DNA of 64,000 bases from Candidatus Peregrinibacteria bacterium (GTDB taxonomy: Bacteria; Patescibacteriota; Gracilibacteria; UBA1369; LOWO2-01-FULL-3): assembly GCA_018654255.1 (NCBI GenBank), contig JABILX010000004.1, positions 1 through 64,000 on the forward strand, given 5' to 3'. Below the pieces are notes generated by a model. The model searched no databases. It saw only the letters and a program-made list of their open reading frames with translations, and was not told where the DNA came from. The position numbers and the translations under genes were made by a program. This document shows, one piece after another, positions 38,423 to 48,181 of the stretch (position 1 is the first letter of the stretch; each line of letters begins with the position of its first letter).

Positions 38423-38890
38423 ATGGGAAGACTAAAAGGAATTTTAACAGGATTAGCATTAGGTGGAGTTGTCGGAATGTTATTTGCTCCAAAAAAAGGA
38501 GCAGAGCTGAGAAACAGTATCAAAAAAGACATTGATGAAGGAAACTACGGAGTAAACGCTTTCAAAGAAGCATTCGCTGGAATGGGCAAAGATGTTGGTG
38601 GATTTGTAAACGAAGCATCTCAACACGACGACGTAAAAGAATATTTGTTAAAAGGTAAGAAATCTGCACAAGACGTTCAAGACAGAGCAGTTCTTTGGCT
38701 AGAGGCAAACTATGGCATCACAGAAGAAGATCTCAGAAAAGCAAAAAAACAAGTAGGACAGAAGACAAAGAAAGCAAAGACGACTGTGAAAAAGACCGTA
38801 AAAAAAGCACACAAAGCAGCAAACAAAGCAGTGAAGGCAGCTAAGAAGACCAAAAAGCCAGCAAAGAAGGCCACGAAAAAGAAGAAATAA
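38423..38890 (+). CDS. YtxH-like protein with Lys/Ala-rich histone-H1-like tail
   Basis: 'ILTGLALGGVVGMLFAPKKGAELR' plus C-terminal KKTVKKAHKAANKAVKAAKKTKKPAKKATKKKK. Confidence 0.7.
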   Translation: MGRLKGILTGLALGGVVGMLFAPKKGAELRNSIKKDIDEGNYGVNAFKEAFAGMGKDVGGFVNEASQHDDVKEYLLKGKKSAQDVQDRAVLWLEANYGITEEDLRKAKKQVGQKTKKAKTTVKKTVKKAHKAANKAVKAAKKTKKPAKKATKKKK

Positions 38891-38894
38891 ACCC

Positions 38895-40211
38895 TCACCC
38901 CCTCAACTCCTTCATATGATCAATCCTTTTTTGAACGAGCTCGGCCGTCCCAATATCGCGCCGATAAAAAACAGGCCCACTAACTGATCCGACTGCACTC
39001 TGAGCCAAACGCTCCGCCTCTTCCAAACTCTCCGCAATACCAACAAAAGCCACCGCGCGTGATCCACTCAAATATAAACCGTCATCCTTTTGATCGACTG
39101 ATGCATAATAAGCGCGCACGCCATCAGGTACCGAGCCAACTTCAATCTTATCTCCTTTACAAGGATTATCAGGATATCCATCAGGCACAACATATTTGCA
39201 AACAGTAGCTTTTTCTTCAAATTCAATCTCAATCTGATCCAAAGTTCCATGAATCATAGATTCACAAATATCTACAAAATCACTCTTTAACAAAGGCAGA
39301 ACATTCATCGCCTCGGGATCTCCAAATCGCGCATTGTATTCAATCAACTTCACTCCTCTAGCCGTAACGATGAATCCACCATACATTATTCCAACAAACT
39401 TTGTTCCAGTCTCTTCGCGCAAAGCGCCAGCAACCTTCCTAGTGATCTCACGAGCCGCAACGATGTCAGACATGGTCAAGAACGGCAACATGTGATTCGC
39501 GCCCCCATAAGATCCCATTCCACCAGTATTTGGACCCTTATCTCCATCATAAGCTCGTTTATGATCCTGTACGCAAGGCATTTCCACAGTATTCACTCCA
39601 TCACAGAAACTCATCAAACTAAATTCCTCTCCAACCAATTTTTCCTCCAAAATCACACGTCCACCCTCAGCCAAACATTCTCTCGCGTAAGCCAAGCCCT
39701 CTTCGCGTCCGTTCAAATGATCGCCGCTTACTTTCACGCCCTTTCCACCTTTCAAACCATCTGCCTTCACAACAAAATCATCTCCCAACTCATCGAACAT
39801 TTCTTCCAAACCTTTCTCGTCAAAGAAAACTTTGAACTTAGGATTCCCATAGATCGAATATTTCGCGAGCAAGTCACGAGTAAATGATTTCGACGACTCA
39901 AGTCGAGCAACAGTTTTCATCGGCGAACAGGATGGAATCTCATTTTCAAGAAGCATATCAACCACACCAGCAGCAATAGGAGCCTCAGGCCCAACAATAG
40001 CAAAATCAGGTCGCACATCATTCGCGATTCCTTGAATAAATTCCAAATCAGTCACACTTCCAACCTCATATCGCGCAGCTACATCACTAATTTTGGGATT
40101 CAAAGCACTACCAATAACAGTCAACTCAACGTGTTGAGGAGAACGCATCAAAGCTTCAGAAATAGCGTGTTCTCTTGCGCCATTACCTATTAAAAGAACT
40201 TTTTTACTCAT
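38895..40211 (-). CDS. purD: Phosphoribosylamine--glycine ligase
   Basis: 'KVLLIGNGAREHAISEALMRSP', 'KADGLKGGKGVKV', 'GPNTGGMGSYG'. Confidence 0.95.
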   Translation of the reverse strand: MSKKVLLIGNGAREHAISEALMRSPQHVELTVIGSALNPKISDVAARYEVGSVTDLEFIQGIANDVRPDFAIVGPEAPIAAGVVDMLLENEIPSCSPMKTVARLESSKSFTRDLLAKYSIYGNPKFKVFFDEKGLEEMFDELGDDFVVKADGLKGGKGVKVSGDHLNGREEGLAYARECLAEGGRVILEEKLVGEEFSLMSFCDGVNTVEMPCVQDHKRAYDGDKGPNTGGMGSYGGANHMLPFLTMSDIVAAREITRKVAGALREETGTKFVGIMYGGFIVTARGVKLIEYNARFGDPEAMNVLPLLKSDFVDICESMIHGTLDQIEIEFEEKATVCKYVVPDGYPDNPCKGDKIEVGSVPDGVRAYYASVDQKDDGLYLSGSRAVAFVGIAESLEEAERLAQSAVGSVSGPVFYRRDIGTAELVQKRIDHMKELRG

Positions 40212-40234
40212 AGAAATATCGGTTACAAAGAATT

Positions 40235-41752
40235 TTAGATAATTGTAAGTTGTTCATCCCCAGGTTCTTCGGAATCAAAAGAATCCTCGACAGATCCACA
40301 AGCCTTTTCACTCAACCTAGATTCAGAAACATCCTGCAAAACTTTCTTATCGACATCTCCAGTCTTATATTTCCCATCAAAACAAGCCATACACAAATCG
40401 TTGATATCAGACTTTTTAACGATACAACTATCGAAAACATTCTTCAAAGTTCCATAAAATAATTTATCAGCATCAATATATTTCCTTATGTCTTCAATAG
40501 AATTATCAGAACCAATCAACTCTTCAGAAGTAGGAATATCAATTCCATAAACACATGGGAATTTCACAGGAGGTGAATAAGATGCAAAATAAAGTTTCTT
40601 AGCGCCAGCCTCCTTACACATCCTGACAATTTCCTTCGATGTATTTCCTCTAACAATACTATCGTCAACCAACAACACCTTCTTCCTCTTGAACTCAAGA
40701 GGCATCGCATTAAGTTTGTATTTAATAGATTTCTTTCTAACAGCCTGTCCCGGCATTATGAAAGTTCGCCCAATGTATCTGTTTTTTATAAGTCCTTCCC
40801 GATAGGGGAGATCAAGTTTCTGAGCCAGAGCCATCGCAGAAGTTCTGCTTGAATCCGGCACGGGCATAATTACATCTATATCAATTTTTGATTTCTTGAT
40901 CTGATCTGCCAATTTTTCCCCCATACGAATACGCGCTTTATAAACAGAAACGTTATCAATCATCGAATCCGGTCTAGCAAAATAAATATATTCGAAAATA
41001 CAAGGAATATGTTTTTTATTAGTCAAAACTTTTGAATGGACCTTACGTTTTTGATCTATCCAAATTACTTCACCAGCCTTTACATCACGAACAGTCTCAA
41101 AACCTAGTATATCCAAAGCAATTTTCTCAGATGCAAAGATATAGTCTTCATACATTCCAACCTTTCTTTTCCCCATAATAAGAGGCCTTATCCCATGTGG
41201 GTCGCGGAAAGCAACCATTCCTTGCTTAGAAATATAAGATACAACGCTATAAGCACCTTTTGACCTTTTGAAACAGCTAGAAGCAGCATTGCATATATGA
41301 TCAAAATTAACATTCCCATTTAATTTTTGCTGGGTTAAAGCTTTCGTAAAGACATTCAAAATTACCTCAACATCACAACTTGAATTCACCAAACGTCGAT
41401 CTTTTTCAAAAAGCTCTTTTTTAAGCTCATGTGAATTAAAAAGATTACCATTGTGAGCCATCGCAACGCCATAAAACGCCTGCGAAAGAAAAGGTTGAGC
41501 ATCAGCAGCACCTCCATCTCCAATCGTAGAATAGCGAGTATGTCCGATCCCAACATTTCCTTGGAGTCGAAGCATATTTTTTGTACGAAAAACATCTTTA
41601 ACCAACCCAAGTCCTTTCTTCATATGAAAAACGTCTCCATCATAAGTCACCATTCCAGTAGCGTCCTGTCCTCTGTGCTGAAGTGTAATTAGGCCGTCAT
41701 AGATATCTTGAGCCACATACTTATGTCCGTAAATTCCAAGTACGCCACACAT
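40235..41752 (-). CDS. purF: Amidophosphoribosyltransferase
   Basis: 'MCGVLGIYGHKYVAQDIYDGLITLQHRGQDATGM' and 'VLLVDDSIVRGNTSKEIVRM'. Confidence 0.95.
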   Translation of the reverse strand: MCGVLGIYGHKYVAQDIYDGLITLQHRGQDATGMVTYDGDVFHMKKGLGLVKDVFRTKNMLRLQGNVGIGHTRYSTIGDGGAADAQPFLSQAFYGVAMAHNGNLFNSHELKKELFEKDRRLVNSSCDVEVILNVFTKALTQQKLNGNVNFDHICNAASSCFKRSKGAYSVVSYISKQGMVAFRDPHGIRPLIMGKRKVGMYEDYIFASEKIALDILGFETVRDVKAGEVIWIDQKRKVHSKVLTNKKHIPCIFEYIYFARPDSMIDNVSVYKARIRMGEKLADQIKKSKIDIDVIMPVPDSSRTSAMALAQKLDLPYREGLIKNRYIGRTFIMPGQAVRKKSIKYKLNAMPLEFKRKKVLLVDDSIVRGNTSKEIVRMCKEAGAKKLYFASYSPPVKFPCVYGIDIPTSEELIGSDNSIEDIRKYIDADKLFYGTLKNVFDSCIVKKSDINDLCMACFDGKYKTGDVDKKVLQDVSESRLSEKACGSVEDSFDSEEPGDEQLTII

Positions 41753-41763
41753 ATATAATTGGG

Positions 41764-42636
41764 TTAATTGGTTTCTTCTATTCCATGGAGTCTTCGTGCT
41801 GCTTTCACAACATTCAACATAAGAGCTGCAACAGTCATAGGCCCAGCCCCACCAGGTACAGGAGTTATATAAGATGCTTTTTTAGATACCGCATCGAAAT
41901 CCACATCTCCAACCAATTTCCCGTCATCAGTTCTATTTGTTCCAATGTCAATCACCACAGCACCTTCCTTCACCATATCTCCGGTAATCAAACCAGCTTT
42001 TCCAACACCTACACATAAAATATCAGCACGCTTTGTGTGGAACGCGAGATCCTGCGTATCAATATGACAAGTCGTAACAGTCGCATTTCTATTAAGTAGC
42101 ATCGTAGACAACGGTTTCCCAACAATATTGCTATGCCCAACAACAACAGCCTCTTTGCCTCGAGGATCTATTTTGTAATACTCGAGCATCTTGATCACCC
42201 CAAGCGGAGTACACGAAGACAAGTCTTCAAACTCAGTACTCAAAAACATCTTTCCTATATTATATGCAGTGAAGCCATCAACATCTTTTTTTGGATCGAT
42301 TGCTCGAATCACTAGTGGTACATTTACATGTTTTGGAAGAGGTAATTGAACAAGGATCCCGTGAATAGTAGGATCCTCATTTAATTCTTCAACCTTGCTT
42401 ATGATCTTTTCAGTAGTAACATCCGTCTCATAATCAAACTGTTCCCAATCTACAAAAGTCTTGTCACAAGCTTTTTGCTTTTGCCTAATATAAGAAAGGC
42501 TTGCCGGATCTTTACCAACCAAAACAACCGCAAGCTTAGGATGTACACCGTGTCGTGTCTTCATCTTCCTGACATCTTTGCCAAGAGATTTGTACATCTC
42601 ATTTGCTATTTTGCGGCCATCTATTAGTGTTGCCAT
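41764..42636 (-). CDS. folD: Bifunctional methylenetetrahydrofolate dehydrogenase/cyclohydrolase
   Basis: 'DGFTAYNIGKM', 'VVGHSNIVGKPLSTMLL', 'VTPVPGGAGPMTVAALM'-type motifs; likely start MATLIDGRKIA (ORF track starts earlier at 42708). Confidence 0.95.
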   Translation of the reverse strand: MATLIDGRKIANEMYKSLGKDVRKMKTRHGVHPKLAVVLVGKDPASLSYIRQKQKACDKTFVDWEQFDYETDVTTEKIISKVEELNEDPTIHGILVQLPLPKHVNVPLVIRAIDPKKDVDGFTAYNIGKMFLSTEFEDLSSCTPLGVIKMLEYYKIDPRGKEAVVVGHSNIVGKPLSTMLLNRNATVTTCHIDTQDLAFHTKRADILCVGVGKAGLITGDMVKEGAVVIDIGTNRTDDGKLVGDVDFDAVSKKASYITPVPGGAGPMTVAALMLNVVKAARRLHGIEETN

Positions 42637-42640
42637 AATT

Positions 42641-42725
42641 GAAAAAAATAAGACCAATGGGTTCCTTAAGCGATCAGTAATCTTTTCGTAGTTCCCGCCT
42701 TCCTCCATTGGTACCTGAAATATAG
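42641..42725 (-). promoter_or_regulatory. Candidate cis-regulatory leader RNA of folD-purF-purD (8-bp closing stem + U-tract), with TATATT -10 upstream
   Basis: Minus strand ggtACCAATGGaggaaggcgggaactacgaaaagattactgatcgcttaaggaacCCATTGGTcttatttttttc directly before the folD ATG. Confidence 0.5.
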
Positions 42726-42741
42726 CAAAAAAAGAGGGGAA

Positions 42742-43344
42742 TTACAATGGGAAATCCTTTAAAAATTTACCTGCAGTTTCCCACATCAACCCAGCAGTAT
42801 CATTGATTTCAGCCTGCATTTGGACTTTCTTCCACTTGTACTTGCGTGCGAGCTTTTCGTGAATTTTGCGACACTTCTCAGCGAGAGCATCATCCTGCTC
42901 GTGAATGTGTTTCGCTTCCTTTGCCTGCATATGCCTATGCCCAGACATATAGATAGCGAGATCTTCTTTCAAAAGATTTTTATTGATCGCCTCCATCCAC
43001 TTGAGCTTCAAGCCCTTCGCAACTCCCCAAGCAATCCCGGTCCCAACATAATCTTCAACAACCAAGATTTTTCCTTCGGCAAGCTTACGCTCAATCTCAG
43101 GCTGGAACTGATATCTATTAAGGACAAACCAAAGTTGCAATTCATCTTCAGGAATCGACTGCTTATCGTCGCCACGAAGAATATGGTCGAGAAAAGGCCC
43201 AGTCGGCTCTACAGTATAGTTTGGATATTTCAAGAACTCAGCATCATAGCCCTCGTTTATCAATCGTTCAGTAAGAATCTGGGCATGAGTAGACTTCCCA
43301 ATGTTATTTATTCCGTAGATTGTAATGAATTTTCCTTTTTGCAT
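42742..43344 (-). CDS. tmk: Thymidylate kinase-like protein
   Basis: 'GKFITIYGINNIGKSTHAQILTERLINEGYDAEFLKYPNY' P-loop. Confidence 0.85.
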   Translation of the reverse strand: MQKGKFITIYGINNIGKSTHAQILTERLINEGYDAEFLKYPNYTVEPTGPFLDHILRGDDKQSIPEDELQLWFVLNRYQFQPEIERKLAEGKILVVEDYVGTGIAWGVAKGLKLKWMEAINKNLLKEDLAIYMSGHRHMQAKEAKHIHEQDDALAEKCRKIHEKLARKYKWKKVQMQAEINDTAGLMWETAGKFLKDFPL

Positions 43345-43359
43345 TTTTCTAGCAATGAT

Positions 43360-43812
43360 TTAAGAATCAGTACTCCCAAAACCTCCTCGACTTCCTTCAC
43401 GGAAATCGCCAGAACCATCCTCAGCCCCAGCAACCTCCTCCAACTCAAATTTATCAATCCTAACAAAAACTCCCTGAGCGATCTTATCTCCACGCACTAT
43501 CTCAACATCATCGTCAGTAAAATTATAAACTTGAATTTTTATCTCATCCTCAGGCCCACAATAATCATGATCAATGATTCCAAATCCATGCGGAGTAGAC
43601 AAACCCTTCTTGCGAGGAGTGCTCGACCGTGAAGCGACAACCAGCATATATCCATCCGGCACAGAAACGATCAAGTTTGAAGGAACCAAAGTGATTCCAC
43701 CTACAGGCACGACAGCATTCTCTCTTGCCAAAATATCGAAACCCACAGCTCCGTCAGTTTCATAAACTGGAACCGGCAATCCACTATCTATTCTTTTGAT
43801 TTTGACTTTCAT
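43360..43812 (-). CDS. dut: dUTP diphosphatase
   Basis: 'DGAVGFDILARE', 'VVASRSSTPRKKGLSTPHGFGIIDHDYCGPEDEI', 'EDGSGDFREGSRGGFGSTDS'; start at MKVKIKRID. Confidence 0.92.
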   Translation of the reverse strand: MKVKIKRIDSGLPVPVYETDGAVGFDILARENAVVPVGGITLVPSNLIVSVPDGYMLVVASRSSTPRKKGLSTPHGFGIIDHDYCGPEDEIKIQVYNFTDDDVEIVRGDKIAQGVFVRIDKFELEEVAGAEDGSGDFREGSRGGFGSTDS

Positions 43813-43870
43813 AGTAAGGGTAAGATAAAGTAAATCGCACAAACGATCAAACAAAAATTACAAGCCTCAA

Positions 43871-44857
43871 ATGCCAAAAAAACAGGAAAAAATTGATTTC
43901 GCAATAGGGGGCCAAGCAGTTATTGAAGGAGTAATGATGCGTTCTCCAAATACGATTGTTATTTCAGTGCGCCGACAAAGCGGAAAAATAAAAACACAAG
44001 AACGTTTTTATACAAACCTAACTCACAAAATCCGAGCACTAAACATCCCATTCGTTCGCGGAATCATAAATCTATTTGAAATGATGGTGATTGGAACCAA
44101 AGCCATCAACTTTTCAGCGAACGAATACGCCGAAGATTTGGAAGAGGAATTCGCCGACAAAAGTAAAAAAGCCAAAGCCAAGGCCAAGGCCAAACCAAAA
44201 AAACAATCGAATGTAGTAAAACGATTTATCGACGCACTCTTGTTTACACTTTCACTCGTTATGGCCCTCGCACTCTCAGTTTTCCTATTCAAATTCCTCC
44301 CGCTCTGGATCACGTCGCTACTAGAAACTCAGTCGCAAACAATCGCAGACAACTGGATCCTGTTCAACTTAATCGACGGAATCCTCAAAACATCAATATT
44401 CATTCTATATATATTTATCCTAAGCTTAGTTCCTAGCTTCCGCAGAATTTTTGAATATCACGGCGCGGAACACAAAGCAGTCTTCAATTACGAAAAATCA
44501 CTTCCACTCACAGTTAAAAACTCACGCAAACAGTCTCGTTTTCACCCAAGATGCGGAACAAGCTTCATATTAATAGTATTCGTGATCAGTGTGATCGTTT
44601 ACACATTCGTACCAAAACAACCAGATTTCTGGACCAACCTTGGAAACCGCCTGCTATTCCTCCCACTCATCGCAGGTATTGCTTATGAATATCTCAAAAT
44701 CTCCGCACGTTTCTGCAATCAAACTTGGACAAAACTATTTGTGGCACCAGGTCTTTGGCTACAAAGGCTCACGACAAAAGAACCAACCGACGACCAAATA
44801 GAAGTAGCGTTGAACTCGCTCAAGCTAGCACTTGAGAAGGAGAAAGCTGCTAAATAG
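43871..44857 (+). CDS. DUF1385 family membrane protein
   Basis: 'IGGQAVIEGVMMRSPNTIVISVRR', 'EYHGAEHKAVFNYE', 'HPRCGTSFILIV'. Confidence 0.9.
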   Translation: MPKKQEKIDFAIGGQAVIEGVMMRSPNTIVISVRRQSGKIKTQERFYTNLTHKIRALNIPFVRGIINLFEMMVIGTKAINFSANEYAEDLEEEFADKSKKAKAKAKAKPKKQSNVVKRFIDALLFTLSLVMALALSVFLFKFLPLWITSLLETQSQTIADNWILFNLIDGILKTSIFILYIFILSLVPSFRRIFEYHGAEHKAVFNYEKSLPLTVKNSRKQSRFHPRCGTSFILIVFVISVIVYTFVPKQPDFWTNLGNRLLFLPLIAGIAYEYLKISARFCNQTWTKLFVAPGLWLQRLTTKEPTDDQIEVALNSLKLALEKEKAAK

Positions 44858-44858
44858 A

Positions 44859-45572
44859 CTAAGCCTGAGCCTGAGCATCTGCCATATCAACTGGAACGCC
44901 AGGTCCCATTGTTGTAGTCAGAGTGATCGATTTCAAGTAAGTCCCTTTAATAGTGGTAGGTCTTACATCCAAAATTGCTTTTACAACTGCAAGTAAGTTC
45001 TCTTTCAAGGCTGAACCTTCAAAAGAAACCTTTCCGAAAATAGTGTGAACATTTGCAAGCTTATCAACCCTGAATTCGACTTTACCTTTTTTGATTTCTT
45101 CAATTGCATTCACAACATCAGGAGTGATCGTCCCAGCTTTTGGACTTGGCATCAATCCTTTTGTTCCAAGGATTTTTGCGATCTTACTAATCTCTCTCAT
45201 CTGAGATGGATCTGCAACAGCGACATCAAAATCAAGCCATCCTTTTTCAATCTTCTCAATCAAGTCATTTGTACCTGCCTCAGATGCACCAGCTGCTTTC
45301 GCATCTTTTACACCAGCATCATCAACAAAAGCTATAACTCTAACCTCCTTACCAGTTCCGTGAGGAAGGCTAACGGTTGATCGAACATTTTGATCAGCGT
45401 GTTTTGGATTTACTCCAAGTCGAACGTGAACCTCGCAAGTTGAATCAAACTTGGTTGCAGGCGTTTTTTTAATGAGATCAATAGCCTCATCAACAGAGAG
45501 AACTTCTTTTCCCGCAAGCGCACTTTCAACTTGTTCGAGTGCTTCGCGGTATTTTTTACCGTGTTTTGCCAT
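44859..45572 (-). CDS. rplA: 50S ribosomal protein L1
   Basis: 'MAKHGKKYREALEQVE..' and 'TKGLMPSPKAGTITPDV'; ORF track starts upstream at 45617. Confidence 0.95.
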   Translation of the reverse strand: MAKHGKKYREALEQVESALAGKEVLSVDEAIDLIKKTPATKFDSTCEVHVRLGVNPKHADQNVRSTVSLPHGTGKEVRVIAFVDDAGVKDAKAAGASEAGTNDLIEKIEKGWLDFDVAVADPSQMREISKIAKILGTKGLMPSPKAGTITPDVVNAIEEIKKGKVEFRVDKLANVHTIFGKVSFEGSALKENLLAVVKAILDVRPTTIKGTYLKSITLTTTMGPGVPVDMADAQAQA

Positions 45573-45656
45573 TTTATATTGGGTTAAGTGGTAATGGCGG
45601 CCAGCTCCTTTGATCACATATTGCGATCCAGGGCCGTACCTCCCACTAAAAGTGGA

Positions 45657-46112
45657 TTATCCTTTGACCTCAACGCCCATGCTTCTGCATGTTCCAGAAA
45701 TGATCTGTACAGCGGCGTCTATGTCGTTTGCATTCAAGTCTTCCATCTTTGTTTTCGCGATTTCTTCCAATTGAGCTCTTGTAATTGTTCCAACCTTTTC
45801 TTTGTGTGGAACTCCAGAACCTTTTTCTAATTTGATCGATTTCTTGATCAATGAAGCTGCAGGCTCAGTTTTCGTAACAAAAGTGAATGATCTGTCCTCA
45901 GCAACCTTGATAACTACAGGAACTAGAGCACCTCCCATCTCTTTTGTTTTCTCGTTGAATTGATTACAAAAAGCTTGTATATCAACTCCGTGTTGTCCCA
46001 ACGCAGAACCTACAGGCGGAGCTGGATTAGCTTTCCCAGCTGGAATCTGTAGTTTGATAATGGTTGGTCCTTTTGGTTTTGCTTTATCTTTAGCCATAAT
46101 AATTTTGTTCAA
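45657..46112 (-). CDS. rplK: 50S ribosomal protein L11
   Basis: '[38 protein letters not shown]'. Confidence 0.96.
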   Translation of the reverse strand: MNKIIMAKDKAKPKGPTIIKLQIPAGKANPAPPVGSALGQHGVDIQAFCNQFNEKTKEMGGALVPVVIKVAEDRSFTFVTKTEPAASLIKKSIKLEKGSGVPHKEKVGTITRAQLEEIAKTKMEDLNANDIDAAVQIISGTCRSMGVEVKG

Positions 46113-46178
46113 GTAATATAACTTGAGTGCGTAACGTGGGGTATTCTAGAGAAAATGCGGAAAAAGTCAATCGAATTC

Positions 46179-47003
46179 CTACATCCCCAACATCAAATTT
46201 GAAACAAGATTCCTAACCTGAGGATGATATTGTTTCGGATAACTAAATCCAAAGATTTTTGAGCCAAGCCTCACGGTCAAAAAAGCAACACTATCTCGGC
46301 GCGAATCATTCATATAAAAGCTCGCACTTCCAAATTGATTTGTCTCATTCAAAGTAGACTGACCAGTTTCAGAAGCTCTCATTTTCAAGACCTCATAGAC
46401 TTCACCAACTTGAGCCGCATTATCAGGTACGATAGCATAAATTTTTGCAAAAGTAGTCGAACCATTTGTTACAGCATATTTCTTCACATCAATTCCAACC
46501 AAATCTGTCATAGGAATAGACTTATACAGCATCCCATCAGTCTCCTCATCAACCAAATATCCGCCAATAAATCCACTATTAACGATCTGATCATTCCTAA
46601 CATAAGAAACCGGCCCCGCAGAATCATCATAACTTCTCGAAAAGTCTTCGATATCAAAAGTCCCACCATCAGACAACGCAAGTCCAGAATCATCATTACT
46701 CATAAAATCAAAAACATCACCAGAAGAATCAACGATTTCAAGAGGCACATCGGTCGTATCAAGCAATCCAATATCAGCCACAACCTCTTCTTCCACAGGA
46801 TTCCCAATCAAATCAGCTCCAAGAACATTCGACTGAAATCTATCTGACAACTCCAATTCACTTGGCAAATTATATCCTTCCTCAGCAGTAACTCCATCAT
46901 TAGGCCCATCCACAGCCGGCAAATATTTGTTCACAAAAGTTTCAGCAGCCACAACGACTACAACAATAGTGAGCAGAACTGTAAACACAGTGAACTTTTG
47001 CAT
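46179..47003 (-). CDS. Hypothetical secreted/anchored protein
   Basis: N-terminal TM 'MQKFTVFTVLLTIVVVVVAAETFV'; start trimmed from 47030. Confidence 0.6.
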   Translation of the reverse strand: MQKFTVFTVLLTIVVVVVAAETFVNKYLPAVDGPNDGVTAEEGYNLPSELELSDRFQSNVLGADLIGNPVEEEVVADIGLLDTTDVPLEIVDSSGDVFDFMSNDDSGLALSDGGTFDIEDFSRSYDDSAGPVSYVRNDQIVNSGFIGGYLVDEETDGMLYKSIPMTDLVGIDVKKYAVTNGSTTFAKIYAIVPDNAAQVGEVYEVLKMRASETGQSTLNETNQFGSASFYMNDSRRDSVAFLTVRLGSKIFGFSYPKQYHPQVRNLVSNLMLGM

Positions 47004-47071
47004 ATGGAATGGGGGATAAGGTCGAAACAAAGATATAATACAACAAACAAAAGTGCAAATTTTTGTTTAGC

Positions 47072-47150
47072 TTTCCCGGGGAAGAATCCGGTATCTCCCC
47101 GGGGAAAAAGTTACAGGTTAAAACAACAGGTTAGGCTCTCTCCCCGGGGA
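47072..47150. repeat. Palindrome-flanked tandem CAGGTTA element, copy 2
   Basis: tttcccggggaa ... TCCCCGGGGA aaaagttacaggttaaaacaacaggttaggctctc TCCCCGGGGA. Confidence 0.6.
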
Positions 47151-47198
47151 AAACCCAAAAAATCCCCAGGGCCGACAACATCCAACTCGCACCCAAAC

Positions 47199-47744
47199 CT
47201 ATTTCTTCTTCACCTGAGTGAAATCCAGCTCAACAGGAGTTTCTCTACCGAAGATTGTGATCAAAACCTTGACCTTACCCTTCTCTTCATCAACAACATT
47301 GATAAGACCTTCGTAATTTGCGAAAGGACCATCCAAAACAGCAACATTGTCGCCCTCTCTGAAGTCGATTTTGAATTTTGGTTCTGATTTACCCATCTGT
47401 TTCTTCACAACATGCCATTCTTCAGGAGAAACAGGGACAGGAATTGTACCTGAACCGACGAAACCAGTAACATTTGGAGTATTTCGGACAACATACCAAC
47501 TATCATCATTTACAATCATATCTACCAAAACATAACCTGGGAAAATCTTCTTTTCCTCAGTTACAGGCTGTCCTTTTTTAATAACAATCTGAGTTTCTTT
47601 TGGAACAACAACATCAAAAATCAAATCTTGCATACCAAGAGATTCAATACGTTGCTGCAAAGCTTCACGTACAGCGTCTTCATACCCACTATAAGTGTGT
47701 ATTACATACCAGTTCCTACCTGTTCCTTCTATTTGCTTTGCCAT
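47199..47744 (-). CDS. nusG: Transcription termination/antitermination protein NusG
   Basis: 'NWYVIHTYSGYEDAVREALQQRI', 'FPGYVLVDMI', KOW 'EGDNVAVLDGPFANYEGLI'. Confidence 0.95.
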   Translation of the reverse strand: MAKQIEGTGRNWYVIHTYSGYEDAVREALQQRIESLGMQDLIFDVVVPKETQIVIKKGQPVTEEKKIFPGYVLVDMIVNDDSWYVVRNTPNVTGFVGSGTIPVPVSPEEWHVVKKQMGKSEPKFKIDFREGDNVAVLDGPFANYEGLINVVDEEKGKVKVLITIFGRETPVELDFTQVKKK

Positions 47745-47757
47745 TAGACTTTACTTA

Positions 47758-47997
47758 TTAAGATGTTGGAGCTGAAAGTTTTGCTGCCCACTCAAGAAGC
47801 TCCGCATAACCTTTATTAGCCAAAAAATCTGTTCCCGCTAAAAATATAGCGAAAACAAAAACAAATCCCAAAACTATAATCGTTAACCTGACAGCTTGGT
47901 TTTTTGTAGGCCAAGTAACTTTTGTAAGCTCTTTCAAGCTATCCTTTACATAATTGGTAAGTTTGTTGTCTTTTGCGATTTCCTTTACGTCTTTCAT
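47758..47997 (-). CDS. secE: Preprotein translocase subunit SecE
   Basis: 'VKDSLKELTKVTWPTKNQAVRLTIIVLGFVFVFAIFLAGTDFL', upstream of nusG. Confidence 0.9.
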   Translation of the reverse strand: MKDVKEIAKDNKLTNYVKDSLKELTKVTWPTKNQAVRLTIIVLGFVFVFAIFLAGTDFLANKGYAELLEWAAKLSAPTS

Positions 47998-48181
47998 AGT
48001 TTTTTTTAAACTGTTTACTGCTGATTAATACTCTCAAAAAGCCCGAGGACTTTTATGGTGACAGAATTATACCAACCACACCTGGTAAATTGCAAGTAAA
48101 ATTACATAAAAACACAACCCTTAACAGGTTTACACCGAGTCTAAAATATGATATAATTTATTAATATTTAAACAAAAATAA

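Noticed and set aside
42820-43632. Plus-strand 270-aa ORF opposite tmk/dut
   Set aside because: Shadow ORF spanning two convincing minus-strand genes.
44160-44205. Microsatellite-like gccaag repeats in the DUF1385 gene
   Set aside because: Short Lys/Ala linker encoded by repetitive codons; ordinary.
45600-45656. L1-binding autoregulatory site between rplK and rplA
   Set aside because: Some stem potential, but I could not match it to the known L1 operator by eye.
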